Assembly: GCA_963774625.1 (NCBI GenBank) | Contig: CAVZFQ010000018.1 | Location: 372,001 to 436,000 of the forward strand | Length of the DNA stretch: 64,000 nucleotides | Direction of reading: 5' to 3' | Origin: VAXT01 sp963774625 | Lineage (GTDB): Bacteria > Actinomycetota > Thermoleophilia > Gaiellales > Gaiellaceae | Shown here: positions 52,764-60,457 of the stretch, piece after piece | How the letters are laid out: each line of letters opens with the position of its first letter | Numbering within the stretch: the first letter of the stretch is position 1 | Notes under the pieces: generated by a model | What the model was told of the DNA's origin: nothing | The model's input: the letters and a program-made list of their open reading frames with translations, nothing else | Database searches by the model: none | Made by a program: the position numbers and the translations under genes

Positions 52764-54145
52764 ATGCAAGCTGTTGCCGCAGGCCATCCCGCCACCGCCG
52801 CGGCGGGCGCCGAGATCCTCGCCGAGGGCGGAAACGCCGCCGACGCGGCGGTCGCAGCGTCGCTCGCTTCCTGCGTTGCCGAAAGCGTCATGACGGGGTT
52901 CCTGGGCGGCGGACACGGCATTTACCACGACGCCGGCACCGGAACGACGGCGAATCTCGACTGCTTCGTCGCCGTCCCCGGGCTCGGCGGCGAACGGCGG
53001 GACGCCCAGCTGCTCGAGCTGCAGGTGCCGTTCGGCCAGGAGCTGGTGCACTACGCCGTCGGCATCGCCTCGTGCGGAGTTCCCGGCGTCCCTGCGGGTC
53101 TCGGCGCGCTCTGGGCCGCGCACGGCCGCCTCCCCTGGGCGCGGCTCGTCGAGCCTGCCATGCGACTCGCGGCCGAAGGCGTGGCAATGCCGGCCGCGCA
53201 AGCGTCATGCCTGCGGATGCTCGCCACGGTGATGACGATGAACGAAGGGGCCCGCATCTACTCGCCCGCCGGCTCGCTCCTCGAGGAGGGCGACCTCCTG
53301 CACCAGCCGGGGCTCGTCGCCGCGCTCGAGGCGCTGGCCGAAGAGGGCGCGGCAACCGCCTATTCGGGAACGATCGCCGACGCGTTGCTCGAGCTGATGG
53401 AGGAGCGAGGCGGGCTCGTCACCCGCGACGACCTCGCAGCCTACGAGCCTCGCTGGAGCGATCCGGTCGAGCTCGAGTTCCGTGGCCACGCCGTCCGCAC
53501 GCAGAGCCGGGCTCGGCGACTTCCCCGGAGCGCTCGCCGCCCTGCCTGCTCTACGCGGCCTGGACGAGCCGGCGCGTGTTCTCGCCCTCGTGGCAACGCT
53601 CGGCAGCAAGACGGCGGACGCGGGGACGACGAACCTGGCCGTCCTCGATGCGGAGGGCAACGCGTGCGTCCTGACGACGAGCCTCGGGCTCGGCTCGGGC
53701 GACTTCCTGCCCGGCTTCGACCTGCACCTGAACAGCATGCTCGGCGAGGCCGACCTCGTCCAGGCGCCGCTCCAGCCCGGCGAGCGGATGGCCAGCATGA
53801 TGTCGCCGGTGGTCGCTCTCGGAAGGCGGCGAGGTGCGGCTGGCCGCCGGCGCCGCAGGAGGGACGCGCCTGCGTAGCGCTCTCCTGCAGGTCGTGGCGG
53901 GCGTGCTCGACGAAGGGCTGGAGCCACAGGCGGCCGTCGACCGGCCCCGCCTCCACCCGGTCGGCTCCGCGGTCCAGCTCGAGCCGGGCTTCGCGGCGGA
54001 AACACTGACAGCACTCGAGGCCGCCGGATTCGAGGCGCGCACCTGGCCGGCGCAGCACCATTACTTCGGAGGGGTAAGCGTCGTTACGCCGACCGGCGCC
54101 GCGGGGGATCCGAGGCGAAGCGGTGATGTGCGAGTTCTCCCGTGA
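52764..54145 (+). CDS. Gamma-glutamyltransferase family protein, frame interrupted twice
   Basis: An N-terminal-nucleophile hydrolase family acting on gamma-glutamyl compounds. Frame 1 has HPATAAAGAEILAEGGNAADA, GGGHGIYHD and VPGVPAGLGALW to RWSDPVELEFRGHAVRT. Frame 2 has AGLGDFPGALAALP and the processing/nucleophile region AGTTNLAVLDAEG. Frame 3 has GGEVRLAAGAAGGTRL to the end. One base removed at about 53500-53512 and one at 53823-53824 gives a single protein of about 459 residues, short for the family (530-580). There is no signal peptide, so it is cytosolic as printed. The 3' end overlaps the convergent ribF reading frame. Confidence 0.8.
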
Positions 54146-54299
54146 GGCTCTCGGCCAGAACCCACCCGACGTAGCCGCAGTCCGGGCAACCCGGATTCGC
54201 CTGCACCGTCCCGCCTCCGGTGGGCTTGGTGTAGGCCTCACCGCAGGACAGGCAGCGCACGGTTTTGATTCCCCTGGGCTCTTTCGGCTCCACGGTCAT
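54084..54299 (-). CDS. Zinc-ribbon protein, either separate gene or RibF C-terminal extension
   Basis: ATG 54299 would start a 71-residue protein with TVRCLSCGEAYTKPTGGGT and NPGCPDCGYVGWVLAES, a clear CxxC...CxxC zinc ribbon. The frame is shared with ribF as printed, but a stem (54307-54313 with 54323-54329) and non-coding-looking sequence lie just before the ATG. If one base of the five-T run at 54387-54391 is extra, ribF ends at 54359 and this is a separate gene. Confidence 0.5.
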   Translation of the reverse strand: MTVEPKEPRGIKTVRCLSCGEAYTKPTGGGTVQANPGCPDCGYVGWVLAESLTGELAHHRFASDPPRRRSA

Positions 54300-55226
54300 A
54301 GAGATCCCGCAAGTACCGAAATCTTGCGGTCGTTCCGCGGAGTCTTTGCAGGGTTTCTCTATATAGGCCGCGCCGCTGTTCGCGTCTTTTTCGACGTCCC
54401 GAGCGATCTCGGCGATCAATGCCTCCTCCGATTCGAACGCACGTTCGTCCCGCAGGCGCTGCCAGAGCTCGACGAGCAGGCGCTGTCCATAGAGATCGCC
54501 GTCGAAGTCCAGGAGATGCGGCTCGACGCGCCGCTCCCGGCCTCCGTAGTGCGGATTCGTCCCGATCGAGATCGCTGCCCGGTGCCCGAGCGCGCTGCCC
54601 GCGTAGATGCCGAAGGCGGGCACGAGCAGGTTCGGCGGCACAGCGAGGTTCGCCGTCGGGAACCCCAGCGTTCCTCCGCGCGCGTCGCCTGCGACCACCG
54701 TCCCTTCCACCTCGAACGGGCGGCCCAGGAGCTGCGCGGCTTCGTCGACACGCCCTTCGTGGAGCACCTCGCGAATGCGCGTCGACGACACGCCCTCGAG
54801 GAGCTCGACCGGTCGCACCTCGAAGCCGTGGGCGAGCAGCGTGTCGAGGTCGCCTCGCCGCCCGCGCCCGAAGCGAAAGTCCTCCCCCGCGACAACGATC
54901 TCCGCGTCGATCGGCCTCAGCACCTCGTCCGCGAACTCGACCGGGTCGAGCTTGGCCAGGTCGAGCGTGAAGTCGACGACGAGCGTCTCGTCCACTCCGA
55001 GCTCTGCGAGCAGCTCCAGCCGGCGCTCGAGCGTCGAGAGCAGGTCGACCTGGTTTCCGAGGGCAGCTCGCGGATGAGGGTCGAAGGTGACGACCGTCGA
55101 CCGGAGGCCGGTGTCGCGTGCGGTCTCGATGACGCGTCGGTGGCCAAGGTGCACCCCGTCGAAGGTGCCCAGGGCCACGGCGCGCGGCGCCGGCTCGAGC
55201 TCGGACGGGTCGCGGGCGACCTTCAC
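54084..55226 (-). CDS. ribF: Bifunctional riboflavin kinase/FAD synthetase
   Basis: Makes FMN and FAD from riboflavin. The N-terminal nucleotidyltransferase domain has LGTFDGVHLGHRRVI, VVTFDPHPRAAL and VSSTRIREVL; the C-terminal kinase domain has GDARGGTLGFPTANL and GIYAGSALGHRAAISIGTNPHYGG in part, ending near residue 283. As printed the frame runs on for about 95 residues through a zinc ribbon, giving 380 residues, against 300-320 for the family. One extra T at 54387-54391 would explain this: without it the protein ends VEKTRTAARPI at 54359. The start overlaps the truB stop. Confidence 0.92.
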   Translation of the reverse strand: MKVARDPSELEPAPRAVALGTFDGVHLGHRRVIETARDTGLRSTVVTFDPHPRAALGNQVDLLSTLERRLELLAELGVDETLVVDFTLDLAKLDPVEFADEVLRPIDAEIVVAGEDFRFGRGRRGDLDTLLAHGFEVRPVELLEGVSSTRIREVLHEGRVDEAAQLLGRPFEVEGTVVAGDARGGTLGFPTANLAVPPNLLVPAFGIYAGSALGHRAAISIGTNPHYGGRERRVEPHLLDFDGDLYGQRLLVELWQRLRDERAFESEEALIAEIARDVEKDANSGAAYIEKPCKDSAERPQDFGTCGISMTVEPKEPRGIKTVRCLSCGEAYTKPTGGGTVQANPGCPDCGYVGWVLAESLTGELAHHRFASDPPRRRSA

Positions 55227-55879
55227 AACTCGGCCAGGGCCTCCTCGGGCGGGATCACGCGCTCCGCGTCGGCATCCTCGATCCTGAACGGGCCGACGGC
55301 CGTGCGCCGAAGCGAGACGCAGTGGCCGCCGAGCGCCTCGGCCAGCGAGCGGACGTAGCCGCCCGAGCTCACGTGCGTCCGGAGTCGTGCGATTCGGCCG
55401 TCGTAGCCGAGCACCTCGAGCTCGTGGACGGTCGTTCGTCGCATGGGCATGTCCACCTCCACCCCACGCCGCATGAGCTTGTACGCACGCTCGCCGCCGA
55501 TCTTGATCGCCGAGGCAGCCGGGATCTGCAGGTCGACCTCGCCGCGGAGCGCGGCGATGCGCTCCTGCAGCTGATCCTCAGACGGTGGTTCGTGCTGCTC
55601 GACGATCTCGCCCTCCGGATCCCCGGTGGTGGTCGTCGCCGAGACGTTCACAGCCGTCTCGTACTCCTTGGTCAGGCCCACGAACTGCTGCGCCTGCTTC
55701 GTGAAAGCGCCGAGCAGGACGAGCAGCAGGCCCGTGGCGAAGGGATCGAGGGTGCCGGCGTGCCCGGCCCGCGCGCCGGTTCGGTCGCGCAGGTCGCGGA
55801 CGATCGCGAACGACGAGGGGCCGGCCGGCTTGTCGACGAGCACCAGGCCGCTCGGAGTCAGGCCTCGCTTAGGAGGCAT
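55223..55879 (-). CDS. truB: tRNA pseudouridine(55) synthase
   Basis: Forms pseudouridine 55 in the T-loop of tRNAs. The catalytic Asp is in GHAGTLDPFATGLLL (about residue 43), preceded by GLVLVDKPAGPSS. The product is 218 residues, lacking a large PUA domain, as in several actinobacteria. ATG 55879 overlaps the end of the DHH phosphoesterase gene. It is part of the infB-rbfA-nrnA-truB-ribF order. Confidence 0.95.
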   Translation of the reverse strand: MPPKRGLTPSGLVLVDKPAGPSSFAIVRDLRDRTGARAGHAGTLDPFATGLLLVLLGAFTKQAQQFVGLTKEYETAVNVSATTTTGDPEGEIVEQHEPPSEDQLQERIAALRGEVDLQIPAASAIKIGGERAYKLMRRGVEVDMPMRRTTVHELEVLGYDGRIARLRTHVSSGGYVRSLAEALGGHCVSLRRTAVGPFRIEDADAERVIPPEEALAEL

Positions 55880-56873
55880 TCGTCGCGGTGGCGAACTCGC
55901 GCCGGATCGTCTCCGTGATCTCGTCGATCGAGGCCTCGCTCGAGAACCCGGCCGCCTGGCGGTGACCCCCGCCGTCGCCCGAGCGGCGCGCGATCTCGGA
56001 GACGTCGAGCTCGTCCGTCGAGGCCCGCAGGCTGACGCGCCGGGGCACGTTCCCTCTGGGTGGCTCGCGGATCAACGCGGCCATGTCCGCTCCTTCGACC
56101 GCCCGCAGGTAGTCGATGATCCCCTCGGAGTAGGGCTCCGCCGCACCGACCTCCTTGAAGTCGTCCCGCAGCAGGTACGAGACGACGAGCCGACCTCCCT
56201 CGTAGACCTGCGCCCGTTCGAGCGCGCGTGCGAGGAGCTTCAGCTTCGCGAACTGGACGCTCTCGTACACGCCCTGGAAGATCTTGTGCACGTCGGCCCC
56301 GGCCTCGACGAGCTCGGCCGCGAGCCGCAGGGCCTTCGGCGTCGTGTTCGCGTACTGGAAGCGACCCGTGTCCGTGACGAGCGCGATGTAGAGCGCCTCC
56401 GCGAGCTCCGGCGTCAGCTCCACCCCGAGCCGCTCGATGACGTCACGGAGGATCTCCCCGGTCGACGAGGCGTCGGCGACGACGAGGTTGATCCCGCCGA
56501 AGCGCGAGTTGTCGTGGTGGTGATCGACGTTCAGGACGAGCGGCGCCGTGACGAGAACTTCCGGGTCGGGGCCGAGTCGGCTCTCGTTCGCGCAGTCGAG
56601 CGCCAGCAGGACCCGCTCGGAGGCATCGTCCGGAGGCTGCCGCCGGAGGTCGCCGAACGGCATCCACGCGTACTCGCGCGGGAGCGGAGCTTCGCCGGCG
56701 AGGAACATGACGGAGTCCTTCCCGAGGCTGTCGAGCGTCAGCTTCATCGCCAGGAGCGACCCGAGCGCGTCGCCGTCCGGGTTCTCGTGCGTGGTGACGA
56801 GGAAGCGGTCGTTGGTACGGATCGCCTCGGCGACCGCCTCCAGGTCAGCTGGGGTCGTCTGGGGCGAGCTCAT
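55869..56873 (-). CDS. nrnA: DHH/DHHA1 phosphoesterase, NrnA-like oligoribonuclease
   Basis: Degrades 2-5 nt RNAs and pAp. The DHH domain has THENPDGDALGSLLAM, LLALDCANESR and VLNVDHHHDNSRFG; the DHHA1 end has SGDGGGHRQAAGF. The 334 residues match the family. The position between rbfA and truB is the conserved one for this protein in Gram-positive bacteria and actinobacteria. It overlaps rbfA by 29 bases. Together with pnp, rny and rnj it completes an RNA-decay set. Confidence 0.92.
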   Translation of the reverse strand: MSSPQTTPADLEAVAEAIRTNDRFLVTTHENPDGDALGSLLAMKLTLDSLGKDSVMFLAGEAPLPREYAWMPFGDLRRQPPDDASERVLLALDCANESRLGPDPEVLVTAPLVLNVDHHHDNSRFGGINLVVADASSTGEILRDVIERLGVELTPELAEALYIALVTDTGRFQYANTTPKALRLAAELVEAGADVHKIFQGVYESVQFAKLKLLARALERAQVYEGGRLVVSYLLRDDFKEVGAAEPYSEGIIDYLRAVEGADMAALIREPPRGNVPRRVSLRASTDELDVSEIARRSGDGGGHRQAAGFSSEASIDEITETIRREFATATNAS

Positions 56874-57192
56874 CGATGAGTTGAGACATCTGGACCCCGC
56901 GTTCGACGGAAGGATCGTATTCGAAGGCCAGCTGCGGGGTTCGTTTCATTCGGAGCTGATCGGCGAGCTTCGCCTGGAGAACGCCGTGGGCGGAGGCCAG
57001 GCCCTCCAGGCTGCGCTCTCGCTTGCGCTCGTTACCGAGGACGCTGACGAAGACGCGCGCGTGCCGCAGGTCGGGCGATGTCTCGACCCCCGTCACGGTG
57101 ACGAAGCCGATTCGTGGGTCGAGCAGCCCGCCGATCGCTTCCGAGAGGACCTCGCGGACAGCCTCGTTCACTTTTCGCATGCGTTCAGTCAT
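56845..57192 (-). CDS. rbfA: Ribosome-binding factor A
   Basis: A KH-fold factor for late 16S rRNA maturation and cold adaptation. The 115 residues have MRKVNEAVREVLSEAIGGL, DPRIGFVTVTGVETSPDL and HARVFVSVLG, then the C-terminal helix with HGVLQAKLADQLRMKRTPQL and FEYDPSVERGVQM. ATG 57192 overlaps the ylxP stop by 8 bases. Confidence 0.95.
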   Translation of the reverse strand: MTERMRKVNEAVREVLSEAIGGLLDPRIGFVTVTGVETSPDLRHARVFVSVLGNERKRERSLEGLASAHGVLQAKLADQLRMKRTPQLAFEYDPSVERGVQMSQLIDELAPDDPS

Positions 57193-57484
57193 CCGGCGCC
57201 ACCACCTGTCTTTCCGCCTGCACGAGCTCGAACTCCTGCCCGTGCAGGTAGCGAACGGCGTCGTCGAGCAGGCCTTCCAGCTCGCGGTGATCCCGCGCCA
57301 CGCAGGCGACGGTCAGCCGCGCGCGCTGCCAGAGGTCGTGGTGGTCGACCTCGGCGACCGACGCGCCGAAGCGGTTCTGGAGCTGAGCCTTGGCGGACTT
57401 GACGTGCTTGCGCTTGCCCTTCAGCGACCCGGCTTCGGGGAAGTGCAGCTCGACGGACAGGATTCCCACGTAGCCGGCGCTCAT
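57185..57484 (-). CDS. ylxP: YlxP-like DUF503 family protein
   Basis: A small protein of the infB-rbfA operon in Gram-positive bacteria, with no settled function. The 99 residues have YVGILSVELHFPEAGSLKGKRK, VKSAKAQLQNRFGASVAEVD and RARLTVACVARDHRELEGLL, which is the DUF503 pattern. ATG 57484 begins directly at the domain; an upstream in-frame ATG at 57493 is possible. The region overlaps the antisense ATG at 57483 but not the preferred start of the divergent membrane-protein gene. Confidence 0.88.
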   Translation of the reverse strand: MSAGYVGILSVELHFPEAGSLKGKRKHVKSAKAQLQNRFGASVAEVDHHDLWQRARLTVACVARDHRELEGLLDDAVRYLHGQEFELVQAERQVVAPDD

Positions 57485-57533
57485 GGCCTCCATTCTTGAC
57501 GAAGCGCGCCGCACACACGAGGATCGCCCCGTC

Positions 57534-58229
57534 ATGTTCCTGCGCGCAACACGCTGGATGCCGGCGAGCGGCATCGTGTTCGTCGTCCTCGTCGTCGTCG
57601 CGGCTCTCCTGACACGTGACTCACCCGGCGGGGACACGTCAGAGGCCGAGATCGCCTCGTACTACGCCGACCCGGACAATCTCGACTCGGAACGGATCTC
57701 GTTCTTCCTCATCGGGCTCGCGGCCTTCTGCTTCCTGTTGTTCCTCGGCAGCCTCCGGGGCGCGCTGGCCCGCGCCGAGGGCGATCCTGCTCGTCTGACG
57801 ACGGCCACGATCGCGGCGGCGAGCGTCTTCATCGCGCTCGCCGTGGCGGCACATGTCCTCGAGACCGGCCTCAGCCTCGGCGAGGGGATCTACGGCGAGA
57901 CGTTCGCGGTCGACCCGAACGTGGCGCGGCTGATGCTCGCGCTCAGCTTCGGGTTCTTCGTCATGGCGATGTTCGCGGCCGGTGCCATGGTGCTGGCGGC
58001 CTCGATCCTGGCGCTGCACTCGCGGGTGTTCCCGAACTGGTTGGCCGTCTTCGGGTTCCCGGCCGCGCTCGCCGGGTTGATCAGCGCACTCGTGTGGCCG
58101 TCGGCGCTCGTGCTCGCGTGGATCCTGGCGGTCAGCTTCGTGCTGCTGTTGCAGCAGCGCCCGCCCCCGGCTCCGCCACCACCTGCTAGTACTGAGCCGT
58201 GCCGGCACGTGCCTGGCAACGGTGTCTAG
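57534..58229 (+). CDS. Six-helix integral membrane protein of unknown function
   Basis: ATG 57534 has GAGGAT nine bases upstream; an ATG at 57483 is in frame but would overlap the ylxP start. The 231 residues contain six hydrophobic segments (SGIVFVVLVVVAALL, FFLIGLAAFCFLLFLG, TATIAAASVFIALAVAAH, RLMLALSFGFFVMAMF..., LAVFGFPAALAGLISAL, ALVLAWILAVSFVLLL) and a Pro-rich end. It interrupts the minus-strand translation block on the opposite strand, between infB and ylxP. The last codons overlap a degenerate copy of the palindromic repeat. Confidence 0.7.
   Translation: MFLRATRWMPASGIVFVVLVVVAALLTRDSPGGDTSEAEIASYYADPDNLDSERISFFLIGLAAFCFLLFLGSLRGALARAEGDPARLTTATIAAASVFIALAVAAHVLETGLSLGEGIYGETFAVDPNVARLMLALSFGFFVMAMFAAGAMVLAASILALHSRVFPNWLAVFGFPAALAGLISALVWPSALVLAWILAVSFVLLLQQRPPPAPPPPASTEPCRHVPGNGV
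58198..58222. repeat. Degenerate copy of the GTGCCAGGCAC palindrome
   Basis: GTGCCGGCACGTGCCTGGCA, then ACGGTGTC. Compared with 39912-39933 one base is missing in the left arm and one is added in the right. It falls in the last codons of the membrane-protein gene at 57534. Confidence 0.55.
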
Positions 58230-58248
58230 GTTCACCCGTGAAGACGAG

Positions 58249-60207
58249 CTACGCGACGTCGACGGTGCTGAGGTCGGTCCGCTCGACCTGGCGAACCTCG
58301 TAGGCCTCGAGGATGTCGCCTTCCTTCACGTCGTTGAAGCCCTCGAGCAGGATCCCGCACTCGAACCCTTCCTCGACCTCGCGGACGTCGTCCTTGAAGC
58401 GCTTGAGCTGCGCGATCGACGTGTCGTAGATGACCGTGCCGTCGCGGACGACGCGCACCTGCGCGCTCCGGCGGATGACACCGCTGGTCACGTAGCAGCC
58501 GGCAATCGTGCCGAGCCGCGACACGCGGAAGAGCTGGCGCACCTCCGCCTCGCCGAGGGTCTCCTCGGTCGTGACCGGCTTCAGCATGCCGACGAGCGCC
58601 TGCTCGATGTCCTCGGTCAGCCGGTAGATGACGCTGTAGGAGCGAATCTCGACGCCTTCGCGCTCGGCCGAGGCCCTCGCCTCCGCGTTCGGGCGGACGT
58701 TGAAGCCGACGACCATGCCGCCCGAGGCGGCCGCGAGCATGACGTCGTTCTCGGAGATCCCGCCGACGCCGGTGTGGATGACGTTGACGCGCACCTCGGG
58801 GTGCTGAATCTTCTGCAGCTCGCTGACCGCAGCCTCGACCGACCCGTCCACGTCGGCCTTGAGGACGAGGTTGAGATCCTGGATGTCGCCCTCCTGCATC
58901 TGCGAGAAGAGGCTTTCCAGGGAGACGCCTGCCGGTCGCCGCTGCGCCAGCTGCTCGCGGCGCACGCGCTCGCCGCGCAAATTCGCGTGATGGCGGGCCT
59001 GGCGCTCGTTCTCGACCACTCGGGACATCTCTCCGGCCTGCGGTGGCTTGTCGAAGCCGATGATCTCGATCGGATCGCCCGGCCGCGCCTCGCGCACCTT
59101 CTCGCCCCGGTAGTTGTAGAGCGCGCGCACCTTGCCCCAGGCATCGCCCGCGACGATCGCGTCGCCAACGTTGAGGGTGCCGCGCTGGATGAGCATCGTC
59201 GCCACCGCGCCGCGGCCCACGTCGAGCCGGGACTCGATGATCGGCCCCGACGCCTCGGCCTTCGGGTTCGCGGTCAGCTCGAGCTCCGCGTCGGCGACGA
59301 GCAGCACTCGCTCGAGGAGGTCGTCGAGATTTCGCTTCTCCTTGGCGGACACGTCGGAGAACTGCGTCGTCCCGCCCCACTCCTCCGGCTGCAGGTCTTC
59401 GTTCGCCAGCTCGGTGCGCACCCGCTCCGGGTTCGCGTTCGGGGCATCGATCTTGTTGACGGCGACCACGATCGGCACCTTGGCCGCGCGGGCGTGCGCG
59501 ATCGACTCTTTCGTCTGCGGCATGACGCCGTCGTCCGCGGCCACGACGAGGACGGCGATGTCGGTCACCTTCGCGCCGCGGGCGCGCATCGCGGTGAACG
59601 CTTCGTGGCCCGGCGTGTCGAGGAACGTGATCCAGCGGCCGTTGTGCTCGACCTGGTACGCCCCGATGTGCTGCGTGATGCCGCCGGCCTCGGTCTCGAC
59701 GACCGCGGACTCGCGGATCGCGTCGAGGAGCGTCGTCTTGCCGTGGTCGACGTGGCCCATGATCGTGACCACGGGCGGACGCGCGACGAGATCCTCCTCG
59801 GCGTCCTCGTAGACCTCCGGGAGCTCGTCCTCGTCGGAGACGTGCTTGATCGTGACCTCGCGCTTGACCTCGGTCGCGATCAGCTGCACGGCCTCATCCG
59901 AGAGCGTCTGGGTGATCGTGACCATCTCCCCCAGGCCCATCAGGATCTTGATGATCTGGGCCGCTGGCACGCCGAGCGCCTGCGACAGGTCCTTGACCGA
60001 CACCCCGGAGGGGACGGTGACGGGACCGGTCGGCTGCGGGCCGGGCCCGGCCTTCGGGCGCGGCTCGACGCGATCGCGCGACTGCCGGCCGTCGAGGCGC
60101 GGCCGCGCGGCGGCGTTGTCGATGACGACGCGCCGCTTGCGACCCCTGCTCGGGGCCTGACGTGGCCGGACGGGCCTGTTCGGACGATTTCCCTTGGAAT
60201 CAGCCAT
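58249..60207 (-). CDS. infB: Translation initiation factor IF-2
   Basis: GTPase that places initiator tRNA on the 30S subunit. The 652 residues have a short, basic, Pro/Arg-rich N-terminus (about 60 residues), an IF2_N-type domain (VSVKDLSQALGVPAAQIIKIL), G1 IMGHVDHGKTTLL, G3 FLDTPGHEAF, G4 VAVNKID, and domains II-IV ending with GFECGILLEGFNDVKEGD. The N-terminal region is much shorter than in many actinobacteria. ATG 60207 overlaps the ylxR stop by 8 bases. Confidence 0.97.
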   Translation of the reverse strand: MADSKGNRPNRPVRPRQAPSRGRKRRVVIDNAAARPRLDGRQSRDRVEPRPKAGPGPQPTGPVTVPSGVSVKDLSQALGVPAAQIIKILMGLGEMVTITQTLSDEAVQLIATEVKREVTIKHVSDEDELPEVYEDAEEDLVARPPVVTIMGHVDHGKTTLLDAIRESAVVETEAGGITQHIGAYQVEHNGRWITFLDTPGHEAFTAMRARGAKVTDIAVLVVAADDGVMPQTKESIAHARAAKVPIVVAVNKIDAPNANPERVRTELANEDLQPEEWGGTTQFSDVSAKEKRNLDDLLERVLLVADAELELTANPKAEASGPIIESRLDVGRGAVATMLIQRGTLNVGDAIVAGDAWGKVRALYNYRGEKVREARPGDPIEIIGFDKPPQAGEMSRVVENERQARHHANLRGERVRREQLAQRRPAGVSLESLFSQMQEGDIQDLNLVLKADVDGSVEAAVSELQKIQHPEVRVNVIHTGVGGISENDVMLAAASGGMVVGFNVRPNAEARASAEREGVEIRSYSVIYRLTEDIEQALVGMLKPVTTEETLGEAEVRQLFRVSRLGTIAGCYVTSGVIRRSAQVRVVRDGTVIYDTSIAQLKRFKDDVREVEEGFECGILLEGFNDVKEGDILEAYEVRQVERTDLSTVDVA

Positions 60208-60457
60208 GGTTGCCTGCTTCAGTGTAAAGACGCTCGAGGCCCGGTTCGACCCGAATCGGCCGACGTAGCGTCCGGGCGAAAGCTCTCCTCGAGAGCGCCC
60301 GCTCGTAGCACGAGAGGCGCCGGCACGTGTACACGCCGCGCCCCGGCGCGCTTTGAGCAGGAGTCAGTACTCCCTCCGGGGCCACGAACCGCACGAGCTC
60401 GGCCTTCTCGGCCTTCCGCCCGCAACCGGCGCAGGTCCTGATGGGAGCCGACGTCAC
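60200..60457 (-). CDS. ylxR: YlxR (DUF448) RNA-binding protein
   Basis: A small nucleic-acid-binding protein of the nusA-infB operon; in Bacillus subtilis it has been reported to modulate RNase P. The 85 residues have PIRTCAGCGRKAEKAELVRF, GRGVYTCRRLSCYERAL and a basic C-terminal helix. The GTG at 60457 overlaps the nusA stop (GTGA), and the stop overlaps infB. Confidence 0.93.
   Translation of the reverse strand: MTSAPIRTCAGCGRKAEKAELVRFVAPEGVLTPAQSAPGRGVYTCRRLSCYERALSRRAFARTLRRPIRVEPGLERLYTEAGNHG

Noticed and set aside
50838..53201. One 787-residue open frame on the minus strand
   Set aside because: It strings together three genes of one frame with antisense of the gamma-glutamyltransferase gene; GTG starts and GTGA overlaps, plus frame repair, separate them.
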